Assembly: GCA_021401465.1 (NCBI GenBank)
Contig: JADDMT010000307.1
Span: 1 to 13,617 of the forward strand
DNA length: 13,617 bases
Source: Teratosphaeria epicoccoides
Taxonomy: Eukaryota; Ascomycota; Dothideomycetes; Mycosphaerellales; Teratosphaeriaceae
Direction of reading: 5' to 3'
This document shows positions 7,563 through 13,617 of this stretch, piece by piece. The notes under the pieces were generated by a model, which saw only the letters and a program-made list of their open reading frames with translations, did not search any database and was not told where the DNA came from. Made by a program: the position numbers and the translations under genes. How positions within the stretch are numbered: position 1 is the first letter of the stretch; the number at the start of each line of letters is the position of its first letter.

Positions 7563-10244
7563 CACATCGACGAGACGCTAGCTAGGGCCTTAATAGATTC
7601 AGGATGTACTAGAATCTTCATGACGCCTAAGTTCGCTAGGATAGCTAGGATAAAGCTACAGGCGAAGACGAATGCTTTCTCGCTACAAGCGATTAATAGA
7701 AAGCTAGTCACATACAACTAAGGAGTAGTTGACAAAGAGACCGAGATAATGCCTCTGCGGATAGGACGCTACTAAGAGATGCTCTAGTTCGACATCACGG
7801 AGTCACTAGGCTCAGATGTAGTACTAGGGTTACTATAGCTAAGAAACGCTAACCCCTATATCGACTAGAAGAATGAGAGGATCTAGTTCCCAGAACTCTC
7901 AAGATTAATACCTCTACCTGTAGTACACGACGTACTAGGCAAGATCGAAATATGTGCTATAACTTCAAGCGAGATAGTAGCTACTATCAAGGATCTAGAA
8001 CAGGAAGTGCACGTCCTATAGGTCAAAGCAACGTAATCGGAAGTCAAGGTCGAATTCATAGTTCCTAATAAGTATAAAGAGTTCGCTACTCTTTTCAAGG
8101 AAGAACCTAACTAAGAAGCTCTGCTAGAACACTAGGAGTAGGACTAGAGGATACCCTTACTCCCTAGCAAGACACTAACGAAGCAATTAGTTCGCCTGTT
8201 GTCAGTAGCGAAACTAGAGATTCTCCGGAAATACCTAGAAGACAACCTCTAGAAAGGCTTCATCCGCGAGTCGTAGTCCCTAGCTAGATATCCGATCCTG
8301 TTTATGCCTAAGGTAGAAGATAACTAGCGACTCTACGTAGATTATCGTAGATTAAACGACATCACGATAAAGAATAGTTATCCGCTTCCTTTGCTCTCGG
8401 AATTGCAGGACTGCCTACAAGGAGCAATAGAGTTCTCGAAGTTCGACATACCTAGAGCGTATAATCGAATTCGAATTAAGGAAGGCGAAGAATAGAAGAC
8501 CGCATTCTAAAGTAGGTTCGGACACTACAAGTACATAGTCATGCTATTTAGGTTAACAAACGCCCTAGCTACATAGCAGGCATTTATTAACAACGTGCTA
8601 CGAGAGTACCTTGACGTCTTTATGGTTGTATATCTAGATGACATCCTCGTCTATTCCCGGACGATTAAAGAGCATAGGACTTATGTACGCAAGGTACTTC
8701 AGAAACTCCAGGATTACTGGCTAAAGGTTAAGCCGTAGAAGAGCGAGTTTTATAAGCAGGAAGTATAATTCCTTAGCTACGTAGTAGCATAGAATGGAAT
8801 CAAGATGGACACTAAGAAAGTCTAGGTCGTAAAAGAGTAGCCTACGCTAACTAATGTTAAGGAAGTATAGTCCTTCCTTAGATTCGCTAACTTCTACAGG
8901 AGATTTGTGGCAAACTATTCGAAGATCACGGCACTACTTACGACTCTTATGACGAAGGATACACTATTCGTATAGGACGACGCCTAACGGAATGCCTTCA
9001 AGGAACTTAAGCGACGATTTATAGATCAGCTAATCTTACTTGTGTTCGACCTAGATAAGCCTATCATAGTCGAAACAGATGCCTCTGACGTAGCACTTAG
9101 GGCATGCTTAAGTTAACTAGGACCGAGTAGACGACTACAGCTAGTCGCCTACTACTCGAGGAAATTGTCTAGACCGGAACTCTGTTATGACGTCTACGAC
9201 AAAGAACTTCTAGCTATAGTAGACGCCTATAAGGCCTGGCGAGTCTACTTAGAAGGTTCTAAGCACTAGGTTATAGTCTACACAGACCATGAGAACTTGC
9301 GATACTTTATAACGACAAAAGAGTTAAACTGACGACAGGTTTAGTAGAGCGAGGAGCTCTCTAGTTTTAACTGCAAGATTGTCTATCGCAAGGGGACCGA
9401 TAACGCACGCGCCGATGCCCTTAGCCGCCAGACAGACTACATGAAGGGCGTGAAGTAGGAGAAACATGCTATTCTCTAGGAAAATAGCGATGGCACGCTA
9501 GGAGTTAACTGACTCGCGGCCATGACTGTCACATAGACTAGTAGGTTTCAGGACGACCTAAAGAACGCCCTAATCTATGACCTAACTGCGCTCGCTATCC
9601 GCGACGACATTGATAGACAGGAGGGTTAGGAAGACAAAGACGGAATCCTTCTGTTTTAAGGATTAGTATATGTGCTAACGTCTTTACGATCGGAACTACT
9701 ACGCCTCTAACATGACGTACCTTAGGCAGGACACCCGGGAGTGTCTAAAATGAAGCAAATTCTCTGACAAGAATATTACTTCCCTAGGATAGGCAAGGCA
9801 ATCGAGGACTACGTCTGTCGATGTGTAACTTGCTAACAAAGTAAGCATAACCGTCACAAACTATATAGGCTACTACGACTACTAAAGGTACCTTAATAGC
9901 CATGGGAATACCTCGCTATGGATTTTATCGTCAAACTACCTTAGTCGAGAGAACCCGCTACTAATGAGTTCTTTGACGGGATCATGGTAGTAGTCGACTA
10001 ATTCACTAAGTTTAGGAAGTTTATCCCTTACCGCGAAGACTTCAAGACTAAAGATATCGCGCATGTCTTCATCAAATAGGTAGTAGCACTACATAGCATG
10101 CTATAGGACCTAGTAACGGATCGAGGATCCATGTTTACCTCTAACTTCTAGAGAGCCCTAATGAGACAATTCTAGGTTAAACATCGACTAAGTACTTCCT
10201 TCTACCCTTAGACAGATAGACAGACAGAACGCCTAAATCAGACG
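7563..10244 (+). pseudogene. pol: Element 1 pol (protease, RT, RNase H, integrase), decayed and truncated
   Basis: All domains are in one frame, one base back from gag. Protease: ALIDSGCTRIF at 7587. RT: LYVDYRRLND at 8331, catalytic FDI at 8442, VVYLDDILVYS with YLDD at 8631-8642. RNase H: ETDASD at 9072, YDKELLAIVDAYK, VYTDHENLRYF and DNARADALSR. Integrase: His/His then C-x2-C (Cys at 9822 and 9831), Asp at 9921 (LAMDF), Asp at 10119 (VTDRG) and Glu at 10227 (QTERLNQ). The last two are separated by exactly 35 residues, the D,D-35-E signature. About fifty in-frame stops are present, all but about three TAG/TAA, at positions where family members have Trp or Gln, such as before QAFINN in RT. 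The frame is cut at 10244 by element 2. Confidence 0.93.
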
Positions 10245-10604
10245 TGATATAGATATATGTGCTATATGATATGAAAATATCTCGCAGTGTGACAGAGTAA
10301 TCCGACCTTTTAGTAGGTACAAGACAGCGCTGCTTTCTGCTTATCGCAGAGGTGGCGCTAAGGGTGCTTATAACCCCTGACGCTCCTCAATTAGGGAAAG
10401 CATGTCCGAGCCTAACCCCGTAGGGGTACCGTAGGGTCAGCGACGTGGGGGCGTCCTACGTCGACAACTGATCCTACTCGGACGACATACGAGCCAACGT
10501 ATGTACGAAGGACCCCCTTGCCATATGTAGCAGGGTCACTGCATGCCAAGGGTGGCCATTAGAACCCATGCGGTTCAAATAGTCCCCTAGTATCAACCGT
10601 ATCA
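10245..10604 (-). repeat. 360-bp LTR, copy B, probable 3' LTR of element 2
   Basis: Plus strand begins TGATATAG and ends CCGTATCA. The ends are the imperfect inverted repeat TGATA/TATCA expected for an LTR. It is the same length as copy A at 423-782 and about 85 percent identical, with the GC-richer state usually here. It starts at the exact base where the element 1 integrase frame is lost. A TTATAA at 10368-10373 is a candidate TATA box; because it is palindromic it does not settle orientation. Confidence 0.82.
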
Positions 10605-10620
10605 CTGCCCCTCCTCCTAT
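10605..10620 (-). other. Polypurine tract of element 2
   Basis: The 16 bases after the LTR end are pyrimidine-rich on the plus strand (CTGCCCCTCCTCCTAT). The minus strand therefore carries ATAGGAGGAGGGGCAG directly before the LTR start, as a plus-strand-synthesis primer should. It supports the minus-strand orientation of element 2. The matching position next to copy A (783-798) is also pyrimidine-rich but too mutated to be diagnostic. Confidence 0.6.
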
Positions 10621-11239
10621 GAGGATGTCCCTAGCCTTACTAAGTGACGCACGCGGAACATATAGGGTACGGGATGTGGCACGCTCACACCGCGCAAGGG
10701 TGAATAGGTAGATAGCCTGCGTAACATGTGTCATGCGCACACCTTAACACCTTCGTAGCGAGTGCGGGGCGGAGGCTGCTAACTCGGGCGGGTTTCAATC
10801 CGTCACATGTTAGGCGGCTTCGTAACACCTTCGCTTCATATGCGGATCGAGATATCAGGAAACTACAAGTACGTACTTCGGTCAATCCTTGAAATTATAG
10901 GGCGAGCATGCGCGCCGGCCTCGCCAAGTAGCTTGGCCGTCCCTATTTAGTCGTGACCGTGAAGAACGTGTCGCAGAACCTCGGGGTAGTAGGAAAGTAT
11001 GCGGACGCTCTACGCGCGCCGCTCGAAACGGCAGGAGCGCGCTCCTAGCGCGGGCCTCGTCACATTTCCATGCTAGTAGGCTAGCACGAGTGCGGTCGGC
11101 GCACATGCGTGACAGCCGCGTTATCTGTTATTACATCATTCGGTCCCCTTGTGAGTTAACTAGAGGCAGGTACTCTGCGCATGTAGTTCGAGTCACTAGC
11201 TTAACGGTTGCGGTAGGCAACAGGGGGGCTGTCAGAGGG
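10621..11239. other. GC-rich non-coding segment of element 2 upstream of the antisense ORF
   Basis: Relatively GC-rich and CpG-rich DNA with little sign of decay and no frame showing a recognisable protein; short minus-strand frames here cross the LTR boundary and look incidental. It contains a perfect 14-bp palindrome AGGAGCGCGCTCCT (11033-11046), a partial GCTAGTAGGCTAGC inverted repeat, and two copies of TAACACCTTCG. The likely role is upstream regulatory DNA for the plus-strand ORF. Confidence 0.5.
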
Positions 11240-11246
11240 TATAAAA
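11240..11246 (+). promoter_or_regulatory. TATA box of the antisense ORF
   Basis: TATAAAA lies 163 bp before the ATG at 11403, followed by a CT-rich stretch (CCTCGTCGCTTCCTAAACTTTCC) typical of fungal transcription start regions. The leader holds repeated AATCAATCAA words just before the start codon. The context of the ATG (ctacaATGGCT, A at -3, G at +4) is good. This is a compact, plausible RNA polymerase II promoter facing away from the 3' LTR. Confidence 0.6.
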
Positions 11247-11402
11247 ACCTCGTCGCTTCCTAAACTTTCCTGTTCTAAGACACTAACATTAACCTCCGCT
11301 CCTACTTCGCTCAGCTTGCGCCTCGCTGTGTCTGCGGGTCTGTACTAGAGCTCCTTCTTCTTCAATTAATCAATCAAGATCAATCAACCTGTCTTAGCTA
11401 CA

Positions 11403-12899
11403 ATGGCTCATGTGCTACAGACTAAGTTCGACGCTACTCGCTCTGCCCGCGATCGTCGCTTGTGTCGACGATGCCTTGACAACCTTAGTAGCCAAGCTGC
11501 ACACATTTCTCCTCCGCGTGTTAGTAAGGCGTCCCCTACCCGCGAGGTATGCGTGACTTGTACTAACCGAAGCGTAGCCGAGATCTACGTCAGCAGGTTT
11601 GATGAGGGCAGTGTCTACCGCAATTGTGTCAACTGCAATAGCAAGCATCAAAAATGCCAAGACCTCCCTGAAGAGGTGTATAGCGAGTACAACTAGCTCT
11701 GCCGTAACATCGATGACTTCTAGAGTACGCGCGACGAGAGGATTGCCAAAGGCACTCCGACCATGAACAGGCTACAGGCCAAGTACCGCGAGGCACTCGC
11801 CTACCTGCTCGGCGCCCTCTCGTGCTTTACCGCAACTGCTAACTGTTCTCATGGCAGCGTTCGCTTCGACTCTCTGCTAACAGGCGAAAACGTTTGTCTA
11901 GGTCTAATCGCAGACTTAGTCTAGAAGATCTTGAAGGTGCTAACCGTTAGGGTCGAGACCTTCGCCATAGTACGCATACAGTGCGGGTGCCCTCCGAGTA
12001 TGAATGCTAACTTTCTCCGCTAGGCTAACGTTAGCGTCGAGAAATATCCGACTAGCCGTCAGCGTCAGCAACTCGGGGCCCTTGCCTCTATTGACGATGA
12101 CTTTAAGACGCGGATGATCCGCAAGAAGGTTATCAAGCAATTCACCGCTCCTGCCGCTAAGGCCACGCCCTAGCGCCGTACCGAGAGGCAGCCTGCCTCT
12201 AAGCCGGTCCTGAGGACTAAGCCGTAAGTTACTCACTCGAATCCTGTCGCGTGCGTACAGCTAACACATTGTAGCGCTGCCGCCTACGCCGCCTCGACGC
12301 TACTGTCTAAGAAGAAGAAGAGGGCTAGGGCCGAAATTGAGGTCAGCGACGAGGAAGCCGAGCCTTCCCCGCTTGCGATCCGCACTGCGTCCGTCAAGAC
12401 GCTAAGGCACAAGCCTCTAGGCCAGATCTTTGAGGATGAGGAGGATGACGACGTTTAGGATACCTTCGGTCCTGACATGATCCCTTCGCGCCGTAGTGTC
12501 ACCATACTAGTTGCGCCTAAGGGAGACACCGAGTCCGATGATGTAGTCGACACTCATGTCAAGAAGCGCAAGATGATCTCGAGGGCCGAGCGCGACAGCC
12601 GCAAGCGCGCTCGAGTCTCTTCGCCTTCTGATGCTAAGGATGAGGTAGTCGTCGCGACTAGGCGCGGTAAGGGTGTCGCTAGTTCTCTGGCTACTATAGG
12701 CTCCGAAGACAAGCTCCCTCGCAACCTACTAAAGAAGAAGATGCCGGCCTCTCTTCGTGGCGTTGCTACCCCTGTTACTCATGGTCGCTTCGGGGTGTTT
12801 GGTAGACCCCGTGCGGGTAGGCAGTCCCTAGCGGACCGTAACAAGAAAGACTCTCCTGCTTCGGGTTCGGTCAGGAAGCCCCCGACTAGTAGTCGCTAA
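11403..12899 (+). pseudogene. Unrecognised 498-codon antisense ORF of element 2, Cys-rich N-terminus and basic C-terminus, seven nonsense codons
   Basis: One frame holds from ATG 11403 to TAA 12897 without a frameshift, interrupted at codons 98, 107, 174, 207, 257, 275 and 352. Six are TAG and one (275) TAA, fitting lost CAG, TGG or CAA. The N-terminus has paired cysteines, C21-x2-C24, C50-x2-C53 and C75-x2-C78-x6-C85, suggesting zinc binding. The middle has several more Cys and a helical part (MNRLQAKYREALAYLLGAL). The C-terminal third is highly charged: KKKKRARAEIEVSDEEAEP, then FEDEEDDDV, then KKRKMISRAERDSRKRARVS, nuclear-localisation-like. I recognise no family, and no nucleic-acid-enzyme motif is visible. 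It lies convergent with the element 2 pol, 140 bp away, between pol and the 3' LTR. It may be a transposon-borne accessory gene, a captured host gene, or a separate insertion without visible ends. This copy is not functional as one protein. Confidence 0.75.
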
Positions 12900-12901
12900 G
12901 C

Positions 12902-12919
12902 ATTAGCTACGAAGCTAAT
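12902..12919. repeat. Perfect hairpin just after the antisense ORF
   Basis: ATTAGCT, loop ACGA, AGCTAAT: a 7-bp stem three bases after the TAA of the antisense ORF. A weaker hairpin (TGCC-TTTA-GGCA) follows at 12960-12971. Both lie in the 140 bp between two convergent coding regions and could affect mRNA 3' ends, but short palindromes are common and this may be chance. Confidence 0.35.
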
Positions 12920-13039
12920 CCGAGCATGTCTCTTGTTCTTCTTGGGTTTATTCTAGGTGTGCCTTTAGGCATCAATGATGTATAAGTAGGGCGTTTGCTT
13001 CTCGTTGTCGCTTCGCGTGTCATGCGCTACATACATGTG

Positions 13040-13617
13040 TTAAGAATTCTGCTCCGGAACCCTCATCTTCCCACGAATCGACCTTCTTAAGCCCTGCTCA
13101 CGCCTCCTCCGCTCTTCGAATTCACGAATAGCTTCCGGAGCGTTCTTGCAGTCTTCGGCCGGAACCTATTGTGTGTACTTAGGTAGGTATCCTTTCTACT
13201 TCACTAGATAGTGCGTTGCGCCCTTGCGCTGCATACTGTCCTTAATACCCTCGACTTCCTACTCTTCGTTCTCTTCTGCTACTAGCATCGGGTCCGCGGG
13301 CTCTTCGCCCTCGCGCTATACCTATGGTTCGAGTAGAGATACGTAGAAGACGTCGTGCACACGATACGACGATAGCAACGATAGCCGGTACGCCTGCGAG
13401 CCTATCGCGTCGCGTATCCGGAAGGGTCCGACGAACCTTGGCGTCATCTTCTTGCTCGGAAGTTTCAGCTTGAGATTCTTCGTTAACAGTAACACCTTCG
13501 TACTAACTGCGTACTGCATCGGTTTAGCACGGGCGTTATTATGTTTAATCTAGGATTCTGAGGCCTTTTTCTAGTGTTCTATTAGCACCGAATGTACCTC
13601 GCGCATACGCCGCGCTG
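13040..13617 (-). pseudogene. pol: Element 2 pol C-terminus: integrase tail with GPF motif and chromodomain, decayed
   Basis: One minus-strand frame runs from the window edge to TAA at 13042-13040. From the edge: REVHSVLIEH, then AKPMQYAVSTKVLLLTKNLK, then TPRFVGPFRIRDAIG (the GPY/F motif of the integrase tail), then YRVHDVFYVSLLEP. After a TAG at 13324-13322 comes a chromodomain: EVEGIKDSMQRKGATHYLVK, KGYLPKYTQ, VPAEDCKNAPEAIREFEE. The three conserved chromodomain Trp positions each read TAG, and further TAG codons appear upstream. In chromoviruses this domain steers integration to marked heterochromatin (known for the family, not shown here). The integrase core, RT and gag lie outside the window. 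Confidence 0.9.

Larger units (their letters stand above)
5187..10244 (+). mobile_element. Ty3/gypsy LTR retrotransposon, element 1, RIP-decayed and interrupted
   Basis: Order seen: 5' LTR (5187-5635), leader, gag with zinc knuckle, protease, reverse transcriptase, RNase H, integrase. Integrase after RNase H is the Ty3/gypsy order. The element ends abruptly at 10244, five codons past the integrase catalytic Glu, where LTR copy B of element 2 starts with TG; AGACG (10240-10244) is the predicted target duplication. The integrase C-terminus and 3' LTR must lie beyond the window. No standard TGG primer-binding site follows the LTR end (it reads TTTTGAGCACTAC). Frames remain alignable with few apparent indels, but about fifty nonsense codons in pol make it non-autonomous. 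Confidence 0.93.
10245..13617 (-). mobile_element. Chromodomain Ty3/gypsy retrotransposon, element 2, nested in element 1 and carrying an antisense ORF
   Basis: Minus-strand element whose 3' LTR (10245-10604) abuts the broken integrase of element 1. Going right: purine tract on the minus strand (10605-10620), about 800 bp of non-coding DNA with a plus-strand promoter, a 498-codon plus-strand frame (11403-12899), about 140 bp, then the pol C-terminus with chromodomain on the minus strand (13040-13617), running off the window. The assignment of everything from 10245 to 13617 to one element rests on the abutting LTR, the purine tract and pol pointing toward that LTR. No other boundary was found between them. 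Its decay is lighter than that of element 1. Confidence 0.7.

Noticed and set aside
6928..8098. Short minus-strand open frames opposite gag and pol
   Set aside because: They lie antisense to clearly recognisable Gag and Pol sequence and show no domains of their own.
10474..10740. 88-codon minus-strand open frame
   Set aside because: It crosses from the LTR into the adjacent non-coding segment, has no recognised domain, and is stopped in copy A. It is probably incidental.
10755..10800. tRNA or SINE-like pol III promoter (GGGTTTCAATCC resembling a B box)
   Set aside because: No cloverleaf could be folded: the T-arm has an 8-base loop or mismatched stem, and the upstream A-box match is poor.
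11940..12236. 98-codon minus-strand open frame, and a similar one at 11415-11660
   Set aside because: Both lie opposite the long plus-strand frame in CpG-rich coding DNA, where antisense open frames arise easily; no domain seen.
5752..13617. Alternative genetic code with TAG read as an amino acid
   Set aside because: TAG stands at both Trp and Gln positions of the retroelement proteins. The intact kinase gene uses CAG and TGG normally and ends in TAG. Mutation explains it better.

Overview
The window looks like a piece of a filamentous ascomycete (Pezizomycotina-type) genome. The evidence is a 46-nt spliceosomal intron in a fungal-type kinase gene, Ty3/gypsy retrotransposons (one carrying a chromodomain), and pervasive C-to-T/G-to-A decay of every repeat in the style of repeat-induced point mutation (RIP). 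Decayed reading frames keep their frame for hundreds of codons but carry stops, nearly all TAG, where these protein families have Gln (CAG) or Trp (TGG). CTAG and TA are very abundant in the decayed DNA and sparse in the intact gene.

Layout. 1-782: a decayed minus-strand frame (possible gag) next to a 360-bp LTR (copy A). 783-1750: extremely AT-rich decayed DNA with no readable gene. 1755-3456: an intact two-exon minus-strand gene for an aminoglycoside-phosphotransferase-like kinase of about 551 residues, the only convincing intact gene. 3457-4256: unique DNA with a possible promoter, an 8-bp tandem repeat and a 58-codon open frame. 4257-5186: decayed DNA holding a solo LTR with a perfect 5-bp target duplication (GAAAC), then a truncated LTR of the same family. 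5187-10244: a plus-strand Ty3/gypsy element (element 1) with 5' LTR, gag (zinc knuckle), protease, reverse transcriptase, RNase H and integrase, cut just after the integrase catalytic Glu. 10245-13617: a second, minus-strand, chromodomain-bearing Ty3/gypsy element (element 2), entered through its 3' LTR (copy B). It runs off the window before its integrase core.

The insertions are nested: element 2 lies in the integrase of element 1, and element 1 appears to lie in an older LTR of its own family in the opposite orientation. Decay is heaviest in the outer DNA and lightest in the innermost element, consistent with that order.

The most unusual feature is inside element 2. Between the pol C-terminus and the 3' LTR there are about 2.4 kb carrying a 498-codon frame in antisense orientation (11403-12899, plus strand), with its own TATA box and leader. 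It encodes a Cys-rich N-terminus and a charged, basic, nuclear-looking C-terminus. I do not recognise the protein. Seven Gln/Trp-type nonsense codons interrupt it, so this copy is dead, but the layout suggests a retrotransposon with an extra antisense, convergent gene.
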